16,440 bases of DNA from Candidatus Sumerlaeota bacterium. GTDB lineage: Bacteria; Sumerlaeota; Sumerlaeia; JAFGJS01. Of the stretch, positions 7,806 through 14,442 are shown in pieces (the first letter of the stretch is position 1; every line of letters starts with the position of its first letter). The notes under the pieces are model-generated. The model was not told the DNA's origin, did not search any database, and saw nothing but the letters and a program-made list of their open reading frames with translations. The stretch lies in the NCBI GenBank assembly GCA_016928995.1, contig JAFGJS010000066.1:1-16440 (forward strand), written 5' to 3'. The translations under genes were made by a program, and so were the position numbers.

Positions 7806-9110
7806 CTACTCTACGATCAATGAACCTGTCACGGCAGACTGATTAATATCATTTCCACTGTAATCCATATATCCTGTCGTTTTATATAAAAGAGATTTTA
7901 TTATAGCACGCACTCCTTCGCCACAGTTGCTAGCGGTGTTATTTCTGTCTATAAAGCCAGAGACTAATCTTGAATCTACTTTCGCAAAGTAACCATATTT
8001 GCAATTAGTAACATCGCTCTTGTATACTACTACCGTAGAATTGTAGTTTGATGTGATGCCTGTGCCGATATTTGAGATTTGAGCGATTCGAATATCCCCC
8101 TGACTGAAATCACTAACTAATACGCCCATTGAATCTACATAACTTGAGTCTTTATTGTGAATGTTTAGCATTACGACATCCTGGATATTAGCGAAGGAGT
8201 ACCAGCGAACATGAATCCCGAGAAAATTATATTCGAATTTGCAGTTTTTCACTGATATGGTTGAGCGTTCATATATGCCGATTGCTGCATATGTGGTGTA
8301 TTCAAACTGGATGCCTTGAATGGTCAGGTTGCTCTGATTTTCGATGAATATTCCGTATTCCCGGATTGCATTTGTTGGAGCGGCGGCATCTGCGCCGCTG
8401 ATAATTACAGTATCAGGAGCATCAACATTTCCATTAATCAGTATTTCCCTATCGCCTGCGACAAGTTTTTCACCGATCGATATTGATTCACGATAAATGC
8501 CAGGCAATACATTTATCGTTGCGTTTGTTTTCAGAATATCGGGCAGCAAATCCACTGCTGCCTGGATGGTTTGCTTGGCGGTGTCTGTAGTTAGGCCGTT
8601 GTTAGCGTCGTCGCCGTTTTCAGCGTCTACATACAACGTTATATCTTCATCGAATGACTGCTGACCCAGCAAGGCGGGATTCACGACGCGGCGGTCGGGA
8701 TTGAGGCGCTGGAATGGGGAACCGAGGTCGTGGCAGAACCAGACGCGCAGATAGATGCGTTCATCTTCATTAAACACAGTCGGAACCAACGGATCCATAC
8801 CGGTTAGCGTATCACCGATCACGACGTTGAAGAAGCCGTCGATCACCTGAGAGGTGATATAACCCGATGGCTCACTACCGGCCACACTCGTGCTGTCGTT
8901 GGACCAGTACGAAGTTAGGCCATTCTGGTTGACCAGTGCGAACTTGAAGTAGCCCGTGCCATCGAAGGGTGTGCCGTTGTGCTTCACCCGGCCGTTGTAG
9001 TTGAACTCCACCTCCTGCTGGGCGTGGGCGAAATTCGCCAGCAGCAGGATCAGCGCCGCCCACGTGATGAAAAACAAAGCCTTAGCGTTACTTCTCATGC
9101 TCGTGTTCAT
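7806..9110 (-). CDS. Secreted parallel beta-helix repeat protein
   Basis: 434-aa exported protein. A Sec signal peptide with hydrophobic core at about 11-26 ends in A-H-A (cleavage after residue 30). Residues 35-150 form a beta-rich N-terminal domain (F-N-Y-N-G-R-V opening), common in secreted proteins of uncultured environmental bacteria. From 159 the sequence has L-Y-V-D-A-E-N-G-D-D-A-N-N-G-L and T-I-Q-A-A-V, the usual entry to a right-handed parallel beta-helix, followed by irregular short strands with many Asn, Ser and Ile to the C-terminus. No catalytic residues can be named; such folds serve as glycan-binding or cleaving proteins, adhesins or surface structures. AGGAG (9120-9124 complement) sits 9 nt before the ATG; Met5 is a second possible start. 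A truncated paralog lies directly upstream on the same strand. Confidence 0.85.
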   Translation of the reverse strand: MNTSMRSNAKALFFITWAALILLLANFAHAQQEVEFNYNGRVKHNGTPFDGTGYFKFALVNQNGLTSYWSNDSTSVAGSEPSGYITSQVIDGFFNVVIGDTLTGMDPLVPTVFNEDERIYLRVWFCHDLGSPFQRLNPDRRVVNPALLGQQSFDEDITLYVDAENGDDANNGLTTDTAKQTIQAAVDLLPDILKTNATINVLPGIYRESISIGEKLVAGDREILINGNVDAPDTVIISGADAAAPTNAIREYGIFIENQSNLTIQGIQFEYTTYAAIGIYERSTISVKNCKFEYNFLGIHVRWYSFANIQDVVMLNIHNKDSSYVDSMGVLVSDFSQGDIRIAQISNIGTGITSNYNSTVVVYKSDVTNCKYGYFAKVDSRLVSGFIDRNNTASNCGEGVRAIIKSLLYKTTGYMDYSGNDINQSAVTGSLIVE

Positions 9111-9316
9111 CTTTCTGTTCTCCTCATGATTTATCGGGGGCGAAGATGCCCCGTCAGCCGGTATTTTTCAAGTCTCTATATATAAGGAGCATCCTGGCAG
9201 GAAAATCATGATTTTTTTTTCGATTTTTTTCATCCTTTTTTTTAGGGCAAAAATTAACGCTCCAGGGAAGCATCGAACGCCCAATCACCAAAACGACACA
9301 AGGGATTCTAAAGTAT

Positions 9317-9344
9317 TTGAAATCAATCAAGTCCGCGCTGAGGC
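9317..9344. repeat. 28-bp repeat copy 2, downstream of the second beta-helix gene
   Basis: Diverged copy of 7705-7732 (23 of 28 positions), 17 bp past the stop of the second beta-helix gene. The rest of the 9111-9361 gap has long T-runs (about 9210-9243), A-rich on the minus strand, which could act as an upstream promoter element for the first beta-helix gene. Confidence 0.5.
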
Positions 9345-9361
9345 GGGCCGATAATTGCCGC

Positions 9362-10366
9362 TTAATCGTAGATCACTGAGCCATCGGTCGCTTGGATCGA
9401 TGTCGTATTTCCTGAATAAGTCACATAAAAATTAGCATAAGAAACGGTTGAATTGATGCGTGAACTGACCCCCAGATAGCAGTTTTTCGCTTCGCTATTT
9501 TTTGTGCCGCTCATGAAATACATTAGGCTGTTCATCCACATGCGAAAACCGATACGGCAATTATCGGCTGTTGATTCTCGGACAGTCACTCTGGACATAT
9601 AAGCGCAAAAGTAGGCAGATCCAGTATCTGTGCAAACAGTACGAATGACTGTTGCCATGCTGTTTTCGACTCGAATACCGTAAGTCTCGTCAGCATTGCT
9701 TGACGAGCTGCAATCGTTGTCGATCGTCACATCGGAAATATTTCCCGAAGTGTACGTTGTAAGTTGTATCCCTGTATGGTTCATTGCAAATTGGCAATGC
9801 GAAATGCTGATGGAACTGTAATCTGCGGCGCGTATGCCTAGTGTCAGGTAATATTCAAAGCGCATCCCCTTGACGTAAATTCTATTCAGTCTGCTGATAT
9901 TGAAACCAGTGGATCGCACTGGAACCGTCGGAGCCTCGGCATCCGCTCCACTGAAGATGACATTTTCAGGATGATCAATATTTCCGATAATGCTGATAGA
10001 AGCGTCTCCAACAACAGTTTTATCGCGAAAAACACCGCTTTCCCGATAAATGCCATCGAAAACTTGAATGGTGATGCTCTGCCGGCAAAGGGCCGGTATG
10101 AGATTCCAAGCCGCCTGGATGGTTTGCTTGGCTGTGTCCGTAGTCAAACCGTTATTGGCGTCGTTTCCGTTTACAGCATCCACATAGAGAATGATGTCTT
10201 CATTGCAGGATTGAATGCCAAGCAGCGCGGGATTGACTACGCGGCGATCGGGGTTGAGACGCTCGAATGGTGAAGCGAGGTTATGGCAGAACCAGACGCG
10301 GAGATAGATGCGTTCGTCTTCGTTGAACACCGTGGGGATTGTTGCCTTTTTGCCATCGGCATGCAC
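9362..10366 (-). CDS. Truncated beta-helix paralog lacking signal peptide, probable pseudogene
   Basis: 334-aa reading frame clearly paralogous to the gene at 7806-9110. Near-identical segments include P-T-V-F-N-E-D-E-R-I-Y-L-R-V-W-F-C-H, L-N-P-D-R-R-V-V-N-P-A-L-L-G and N-N-G-L-T-T-D-T-A-K-Q-T-I-Q-A-A; the later beta-helix part has diverged. Similarity begins at residue 11, matching residue 110 of the paralog. The signal peptide and the N-terminal domain are therefore missing, and the first ten residues come from sequence antisense to the HTH gene. The ATG at 10366 has no credible ribosome-binding site. Without a signal peptide the product could not be exported as its paralog is, so this is most likely a 5'-truncated remnant, although the rest of the frame is intact. 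Confidence 0.75.
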   Translation of the reverse strand: MHADGKKATIPTVFNEDERIYLRVWFCHNLASPFERLNPDRRVVNPALLGIQSCNEDIILYVDAVNGNDANNGLTTDTAKQTIQAAWNLIPALCRQSITIQVFDGIYRESGVFRDKTVVGDASISIIGNIDHPENVIFSGADAEAPTVPVRSTGFNISRLNRIYVKGMRFEYYLTLGIRAADYSSISISHCQFAMNHTGIQLTTYTSGNISDVTIDNDCSSSSNADETYGIRVENSMATVIRTVCTDTGSAYFCAYMSRVTVRESTADNCRIGFRMWMNSLMYFMSGTKNSEAKNCYLGVSSRINSTVSYANFYVTYSGNTTSIQATDGSVIYD

Positions 10367-10764
10367 AAGTCGCTAAGTTCCCTGACGCCAGATATCCAAA
10401 AAAATTGGTGACGCTGGGCGACCACCTGCGTAAGGTCCGGCTGGACAAAGGACTGTCACAACCGCAAACGGCGGATTCGTTGCTTGTGAGCGTGAGCGCC
10501 GTGCGCAGTTGGGAAGCCAATCGCTTCCAACCAGAAGTTCGGCACGTGCCGCGCATCCTAGGATTTTTGGGTTACAATCCGCTTCCCAATGGACCGGGCT
10601 GGCCAGAGCGGCTCTATCAAGCAAGAGCGCAGCTGGGGCTGACACAGGAGCAAATGGCCAAGCAATTGGGTGTGGGGCATTTTTCATATCAGAGTTGGGA
10701 GCGAGACATCCGTCAGCCTAGTGAAAAGATGCGGGCGCTGTTGGAGCAGAATGAGCAGGGATAG
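10339..10764 (+). CDS. Double Xre-type HTH DNA-binding protein, possibly 5'-truncated
   Basis: 141 residues counting from a TTG at 10339. Two helix-turn-helix modules are visible. The first (about 26-80) has T-L-G-D-H-L-R-K-V-R-L-D-K-G-L-S-Q and ends in F-L-G-Y-N-P. The second (about 89-135) has R-L-Y-Q-A-R-A-Q-L-G-L-T-Q-E-Q-M-A and S-Y-Q-S-W-E-R. This tandem layout, with a Y-P-K-x-x-x-T-L-G-D-H lead-in, occurs in a family of small predicted regulators, often present in several copies per genome; the target is unknown. No Shine-Dalgarno or ATG is found, and a minus-strand beta-helix gene fragment abuts the 5' end near 10340, so the true start may be lost. TTG 10405 or GTG 10408 are alternative starts. 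It could be non-expressed. Confidence 0.65.
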   Translation: MLPFCHRHAQVAKFPDARYPKKLVTLGDHLRKVRLDKGLSQPQTADSLLVSVSAVRSWEANRFQPEVRHVPRILGFLGYNPLPNGPGWPERLYQARAQLGLTQEQMAKQLGVGHFSYQSWERDIRQPSEKMRALLEQNEQG

Positions 10765-10851
10765 GTCGTGGTTTGTCACGCGTCTTCCGAAGCTGAACCG
10801 GTGGTGAACTTTGACAACCTTTGAAATAGAGACAAGCCGGAGCATGCAAAG

Positions 10852-11091
10852 TTAGGCGTCATACAAATCGTCGAAGAGGCTTAACTGGCAAGGGGCTTGA
10901 TCGTCAGGATTCAGGGAACGCGGGATCAGGCGACCGTCGTCCTGGCCACCGGATTGCTCGATGGTTTTCAGCACCTTCGGAATGCAATACTCGGCCAATT
11001 CTTCGCAGACCTGGATTGAGTTCAGGCGAAGCAGTTTGTAGCCAGCGGTTTCGGTACAATCGACGAACTTCCAGCTCGCGGTAAACTTGAA
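10852..11091 (-). pseudogene. 3' remnant of an unidentified gene
   Basis: An open frame of 79 codons plus stop runs from 11091 to TAA at 10852-10854, with gene-like content (L-L-R-L-N-S-I-Q-V-C-E-E-L-A-E-Y in the middle and a C-terminus ending S-L-F-D-D-L-Y-D-A). It has no start codon: directly upstream on the minus strand is a TAA (11092-11094), so only the tail of a gene seems to remain. The family is not recognised; the tail of a transposase or other accessory gene is possible. The GTTAGGC at the stop codon is not enough to call an integron site. Confidence 0.4.
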
Positions 11092-11204
11092 TTAGTCCAG
11101 CAAAGGACCGCCCATGCCGATTCACGCACTATATATGGTTACATCCGTCTGGATGATAAAGTTGAAAGAGGTTCAGATTTGATCGCTGATGCTCTTCAAC
11201 AATT

Positions 11205-11459
11205 TCACGAAACAGGAATTCTTTCCGGGCAGTGCTCTGCAATTTCCCTTAATTGAATCAACCATTGCCCAGTTGGAAACACCTGATCGTCGCATTTATA
11301 TTCCTCGCGGAAAATATCAAAATAATATTGCACGCCATTTTGAATTTTTCCATCAGGAAATATGATAAACACCGCCGGTTTGCTTAGTTTTAAAAACTCT
11401 GTTATTTTATTCCTTGATTCCTCATCGTGGCAAATAACGCCCTTTTTCTCAATTTTCAT
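11205..11459 (-). CDS. Hypothetical protein, 84 aa
   Basis: Small soluble protein of unrecognised family, AT-rich compared with the core genes. It is basic at the start (M-K-I-E-K-K-G), with a hydrophobic strand P-A-V-F-I-I-F-P-D-G at 28-37 and two cysteines in the first 56 residues (10 and 56). The frame stays open upstream to 11666, but the ATG at 11459 is chosen because a strong AAAGGAGC (complement of 11468-11475) lies 9 nt before it. It stands alone between a gene remnant and a plus-strand promoter/RNA unit that starts about 95 bp upstream and reads away from it. No function can be offered. Confidence 0.55.
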   Translation of the reverse strand: MKIEKKGVICHDEESRNKITEFLKLSKPAVFIIFPDGKIQNGVQYYFDIFREEYKCDDQVFPTGQWLIQLREIAEHCPERIPVS

Positions 11460-11553
11460 TTTGAATAGCTCCTTTTTTGAAATATTTTCAAGGAGCCCTG
11501 TTTTTAACTTGACACGCCACGTTTCATTTATTAAAATTGATCGTTTTTTCCAC

Positions 11554-11581
11554 TTGACAGCTATACCGAAGTGGATATAAA
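11554..11581 (+). promoter_or_regulatory. Strong sigma70-like promoter for the orphan RNA unit
   Basis: Perfect -35 TTGACA (11554-11559), 16-bp spacer, and -10 TATAAA (11576-11581). The expected start is near 11588. No convincing coding gene lies downstream before the terminator at 11744-11784. Confidence 0.6.
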
Positions 11582-11587
11582 CTGTAT

Positions 11588-11784
11588 TTATTGTGGAGTT
11601 GACTGAACTCCACAGCATTGTGAAATAAGAAGTTACGGTACTTTTTGGACGTGGCCAACCCTCCATTTGTTGGCCCTAAAAAAAGCGTTGGCGCAGAAAC
11701 GGGAAGCAAAATGGGCTTCTTAAATTCTGTCGTTGGACGCTACAGACCTGCTTTGTTGTCTCTAGCAACGAGCAGGTCTTTTTT
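11588..11784 (+). ncRNA. Candidate structured small RNA, about 197 nt
   Basis: Bounded by a consensus-like promoter and an intrinsic terminator with no convincing gene between. Several perfect stems occur in order: TGTGGAGTT/AACTCCACA (11592-11600/11606-11614), GGCCAAC/GTTGGCC (11653-11659/11669-11675), then a longer-range AGCGT/ACGCT pair (11684-11688/11737-11741) that encloses GAAGC/GCTTC (11703-11707/11715-11719), and finally the terminator stem. The arrangement does not match tRNA, tmRNA, SRP RNA or a riboswitch I can recognise; the size resembles 6S RNA but the several separate hairpins do not. A 29-codon frame with a GGGAAG site (ATG 11711 to TAA 11800) overlaps the end and is an alternative reading. 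Expression is inferred only. Confidence 0.4.
11744..11784 (+). terminator. Intrinsic terminator on the plus strand
   Basis: Stem AGACCTGCT (11744-11752) / AGCAGGTCT (11771-11779), extended inward by GTTG/CAAC, followed by a run of T through 11784. It closes the orphan RNA unit. No coding gene upstream on the plus strand explains it. Confidence 0.8.
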
Positions 11785-12174
11785 ATGCAGCGAACATTAA
11801 TTTTGATCCATTTTTTTGGATACTGTCAAGAAAATTTTGAATAACCCGTGTAAATTAAAGCGGATAGCGCCAAACCGACTTCCCGGCTCTCATCGCTATG
11901 TGAAGAAATATTGTAAGTCACATTTTTGGAATGATCTATATTTATAGAGATATTTGCCATCCGTTTTTTCTTGAGTTTAACTCAAGTCTTCAGATGAATC
12001 TTCCCTGATCGGTTATCACAGATGCCGTAATGACTCCCCTTGTTCATCCTACTTGCGAGCGCTGGACTGAATACCGTCGCCGCCCGCCATCTAGCGACGC
12101 CGCCAAGCAGATCTTGTCTCCCTCAATATTAATGCTGAAGAAGCGATTGGCGCGTTAAATGTGGAAATTCAATA
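11785..12174. other. Mostly gene-free stretch with a 17-bp palindrome
   Basis: No gene can be supported with confidence. CTTGAGTT-T-AACTCAAG (11970-11986) is a perfect palindrome of operator-like form, but neither neighbouring gene starts next to it. A small GC-rich plus-strand frame (ATG 12030 to TAA 12156-12158, 42 aa, with an R-R-R stretch) lacks a ribosome-binding site and may be a gene fragment. ATCCA/TGGAT around a T-run (about 11806-11822) follows the terminator. Confidence 0.35.
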
Positions 12175-12588
12175 TTACTCTCTTCCCAGAAAATATGTTA
12201 ATCCCAAAGGATGTTCAGGAGTGTTTTGCTGTCGGATAAATATCCAATCATCATCATGCAACATCACTGCTTCCCAAACTAACAGGCCATAAAAAAGTTG
12301 CGCTTGTTCAAAGTCCTGCCCACAGGCTTCGTAAATCGGTTGATAGGGTGTGCCGGTCCAGTTGGCCCCCGGGATGAAACTGGAATTGAATATGCCGTTC
12401 TCTCCTTGCGCCTCTCCGCTTTCGATAGCTTGATTCATTACATGGAAAAGTGTTTCCATGATTTGTTCATGATCCGCATCGCTGAGCCTTCTTCGCCAGC
12501 GATTATAGTTTTGGCGATGTGGGATTCGTGTCTGTTGACGGCCATTAATGTCAAATAGCATGGGCATGATCCATACCGCTTTATCCAT
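12175..12588 (-). CDS. Conserved-looking hypothetical protein, 137 aa
   Basis: Soluble protein without signal peptide or membrane segment. It has dense, conserved-looking blocks: D-I-N-G-R-Q-Q-T-R-I-P-H-R-Q-N-Y-N-R-W-R-R-R-L-S (near 12-35), S-S-F-I-P-G-A-N-W-T-G-T-P-Y-Q-P-I-Y-E-A-C (about 69-89) and a helical F-Y-G-L-L-V-W-E-A-V-M, rich in Trp and Tyr. From memory, proteins of this pattern recur across bacteria as uncharacterised small proteins; a database search is needed to confirm this, and no function is assigned. The ATG at 12588 is preferred over a TTG at 12597; neither has a clear ribosome-binding site. A possible TATAAA -10 box lies about 25 bp upstream on the minus strand. It sits alone among remnants and hairpins, so it is probably accessory. 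Confidence 0.7.
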   Translation of the reverse strand: MDKAVWIMPMLFDINGRQQTRIPHRQNYNRWRRRLSDADHEQIMETLFHVMNQAIESGEAQGENGIFNSSFIPGANWTGTPYQPIYEACGQDFEQAQLFYGLLVWEAVMLHDDDWIFIRQQNTPEHPLGLTYFLGRE

Positions 12589-12700
12589 TGTCAGCAAGTA
12601 AAACTTGATTTTAAGAGTGTTTATATTGGTTCTGATGCTACTGTTTTTTATGGTTTTGGGGGATCAGCCTTGAATTCAGGAAATGACGAGGCGATTTGAA

Positions 12701-12780
12701 CGCCTATACATAAATCGACAAGGAGCCATTGTATATCACCGTCATTCTGCTTGCGGTGATATATCTTATGACTATAGGCG
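12701..12780. repeat. Nested inverted repeats
   Basis: Outer arms CGCCTATA (12701-12708) / TATAGGCG (12773-12780) enclose perfect inner arms TATATCACCG (12732-12741) / CGGTGATATA (12754-12763) with a 12-nt loop. It lies between the 137-aa and 81-aa genes. No T-run follows on either strand, so it is not a standard terminator. It could be a small mobile remnant, a recombination site or a processed mRNA hairpin. Confidence 0.55.
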
Positions 12781-12837
12781 GCGATGATGCAAGGGAGAAT
12801 CCGTTCAATGGTGTAGGAAAGTGTCTTCTAATTTCCG

Positions 12838-13083
12838 CTATTTTTCGCGCCCAAACTGCTTCCACAGGCGCATTGCCTCGCGTTCGTCTATGCCGACTTC
12901 TTTGGTGAAGCGCAGGAAACGCTGCAAACTGAGTTTGGGAGTTCCCGGTTTGAAGGTATAGGCAGATGAACGAACCGGAATCATCGGATTGGCGCTGTCC
13001 GTATTTGGATCATCGCCATCTGAAGTTGGATCGTGTGTGCTGACGAATCGCTGAAGGCGTTGACGGATGTTTTTGTGGGACAT
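12838..13083 (-). CDS. Hypothetical protein, 81 aa
   Basis: Small hydrophilic protein of unrecognised family. The N-terminus is basic (S-H-K-N-I-R-Q-R-L-Q-R), the middle (17-35) is rich in Asp, Asn, Ser and Pro and likely disordered, and the C-terminus (50-81) looks helical with K-L-S-L-Q-R-F-L-R-F-T-K-E-V-G-I-D. The ATG at 13083 has a good AAGGAA site just upstream. It starts 30 bp after the stop of the HEAT-like membrane gene on the same strand, so the two may be co-transcribed. No function is suggested. Confidence 0.6.
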   Translation of the reverse strand: MSHKNIRQRLQRFVSTHDPTSDGDDPNTDSANPMIPVRSSAYTFKPGTPKLSLQRFLRFTKEVGIDEREAMRLWKQFGREK

Positions 13084-13113
13084 AATGGTTCCTTTTATAC
13101 CGCGAAATAGCCG

Positions 13114-14112
13114 TCATTCAAAGTTTTTGATGGCTGTCTCGGCAGCCTTTTTAACGAGGAAGTCGGCGTCGGGGTCGTCGAGCACGGCCTGGATGATGGG
13201 TTTGTCTTCCGGGTTCGCGATCTGGCCGAGGGCGGCGATGGCGGCGCGTTGTTCGGGGCAGGGTTTCGTGGCGTATTGGCGGATGATGCCGCGGCATTCG
13301 GCGGCTTTGCGTTGGCCGAGCAGGCTGAGCGCGGCGATGCGGTCGCCGGTGGCGGCGGTTTCGTTGCTCAGCACGGCGGCCTGGAGCGTGGAGAATTCGC
13401 CGTCGAGGCGCAGTTGTCCGCGCTGTTCGAGCGTGGCGAGCATCATCTGGGCCTGGCTGGCCAGCGGGTCATCGCCGCGCGCGAGGCCGAAGAGGGTGCG
13501 GTCCACGGCGCCTTTGTCGCCGGTGTAGGGGCGGGTTTCGGCGAGGAACTGGAGGCAGTAGGCGCGCCAGCGTTCGGGCTGCTCGGGGTCGCGGCACATG
13601 TCGATGAACTCGCGATAGAGCTGGCGGTCCTTGCGCTCCTGGTTGAGCAGGGCGTTGGCCATGTTGTTGCGGACGAGGAGGCTGAGTTCGGGGTCGTGGA
13701 TCGCGGCTTTGAAGAAGCGCAGCGTGGCGGCGTCGAGGTTCGGATTTTTCATGCGCCCGGTGACGGCCTGGGCCTGTTTGCGGCTGTCCCATTCGAGGAA
13801 GCCGGCGAAGTCCGGGGGCGCGAGGCCGGGATCGAGGGCGCGAGCGGTTTTCGGCGGCGGAGCGGGCACGTGCGCCGGTTCGGGCCGGGGAGTGGGTTTG
13901 GGAGTGGGCGTAGGAGCGGGTTCCGGGTTTCGGGTGTCGGGAGAGGCCGTGGTTGCGCCGGCGAGCGGCGGCGAAGTTTCGGTCTCCGCGGAATCGCCGG
14001 CCGTTTTTGTCGGCGCGGGCGCCGGGTTTTGGAACAGCCAGTATATTGCCGCGGCGGCAGCGATGATGAGGATGACGACGGCGGCTGGGGCGGTGCGTGA
14101 GGTTGTTTTCAT
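13114..14112 (-). CDS. Membrane-anchored protein with Pro-rich linker and HEAT-like repeats
   Basis: 332 aa from the ATG at 14112, chosen over an in-frame upstream ATG at 14145 because CAGGAGCC lies 4 nt before it. A single hydrophobic segment (about 9-27) after a short basic start acts as a membrane anchor or uncleaved signal. Residues 29-100 form a Pro/Ala/Thr-rich linker (P-T-P-T-P-K-P-T-P-R-P), suited to spanning the periplasm. Residues about 125-332 are helical with repeated motifs such as N-N-M-A-N-A-L-L, A-A-L-S-L-L-G and A-A-I-A-A-L-G-Q-I-A-N-P-E-D, typical of HEAT/PBS-lyase-like repeats that bind partners. No enzyme motifs are seen. A scaffolding or docking role is inference. A long antisense frame is a composition effect of the GC-rich codons. 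Confidence 0.8.
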   Translation of the reverse strand: MKTTSRTAPAAVVILIIAAAAAIYWLFQNPAPAPTKTAGDSAETETSPPLAGATTASPDTRNPEPAPTPTPKPTPRPEPAHVPAPPPKTARALDPGLAPPDFAGFLEWDSRKQAQAVTGRMKNPNLDAATLRFFKAAIHDPELSLLVRNNMANALLNQERKDRQLYREFIDMCRDPEQPERWRAYCLQFLAETRPYTGDKGAVDRTLFGLARGDDPLASQAQMMLATLEQRGQLRLDGEFSTLQAAVLSNETAATGDRIAALSLLGQRKAAECRGIIRQYATKPCPEQRAAIAALGQIANPEDKPIIQAVLDDPDADFLVKKAAETAIKNFE

Positions 14113-14162
14113 GGTTGGCTCCTGTTTTTTTTTGCGGCTTTCCAAAGAACCGCTTTCGATTC

Positions 14163-14235
14163 ACCACAACGGCACGACACAACGTTTTTTATTCGGTGGA
14201 AATGCGGAATGAAATATTCGTCATGCCGTTGTGGT
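14163..14235. repeat. 16-bp inverted repeat upstream of the HEAT-like gene
   Basis: ACCACAACGGCACGAC (14163-14178) and the complement of 14220-14235 match at 15 of 16 positions, with a 41-nt spacer. It lies 51 bp upstream of the HEAT-like gene start and might be an operator, a 5' leader hairpin or a small mobile remnant. The rest of the gap to the IS at 14417 shows no gene. Confidence 0.5.
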
Positions 14236-14407
14236 AACGATTCTTTATTAGATCTGCCTTCAGTCGTGAAGCAAGGTTTTATTTGACCGCTCCCAATAAC
14301 TACTATAATAGAATTTTCTGTAGATCAAGTTCATTTTGCGGCGATTGTGAGCAATCCGGCAGCAACTTTGGAATGTGCCAGCAATCCCTCCTTTCCTATA
14401 TATTATT

Positions 14408-14416
14408 CAAATTATG
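14408..14416. repeat. Left target-site duplication of the IS
   Basis: CAAATTATG, repeated exactly at 15446-15454 on the other side of the element. Nine bp fits IS256-type insertions; a 7-bp reading (AAATTAT) with GGGTTA ends is the only other symmetric solution. Confidence 0.85.
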
Positions 14417-14442
14417 GGTTAAATAGAACTTTTGAGGGGCTA
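14417..14442. repeat. Left terminal inverted repeat of the IS
   Basis: It starts GGTTAAATAGAA and ends TGAGGGGCTA, matching the right end (15421-15445) with one gap and a few mismatches in the middle. The transposase stop codon lies inside it. Confidence 0.88.

Noticed and set aside
10851-10857. GTTAGGC, a match to the integron attC core site
   Set aside because: No partner RYYYAAC site at proper distance and no integrase; it coincides with the stop of a gene remnant.
11092-11247. Plus-strand frame reading I-Y-G-Y-I-R-L-D-D and onward, resembling a recombinase start
   Set aside because: Only a loose resemblance, no start codon or catalytic serine, and its end overlaps the 84-aa gene antisense. 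Possibly a gene fragment.
11593-11784. 6S RNA identity for the orphan RNA
   Set aside because: Length is similar, but the several separate hairpins do not form the single long rod with a central bubble expected of 6S RNA.
11711-11800. 29-codon frame with GGGAAG upstream, possible leader peptide
   Set aside because: Its end runs through the terminator and no plus-strand gene lies downstream to be attenuated; kept as an alternative under the RNA entry.
12729-12908. Plus-strand frame with a hydrophobic start preceded by AAGGAG (TTG 12729)
   Set aside because: The spacing from AAGGAG to TTG is too short, the hydrophobic part lies within the nested inverted repeat, and the rest is antisense to the 81-aa gene. 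At most it is a remnant.
13249-14100. 283-codon plus-strand frame antisense to the HEAT-like gene
   Set aside because: Gly/Arg/Ala-rich shadow; the minus-strand frame has the ribosome-binding site, membrane anchor and repeats.
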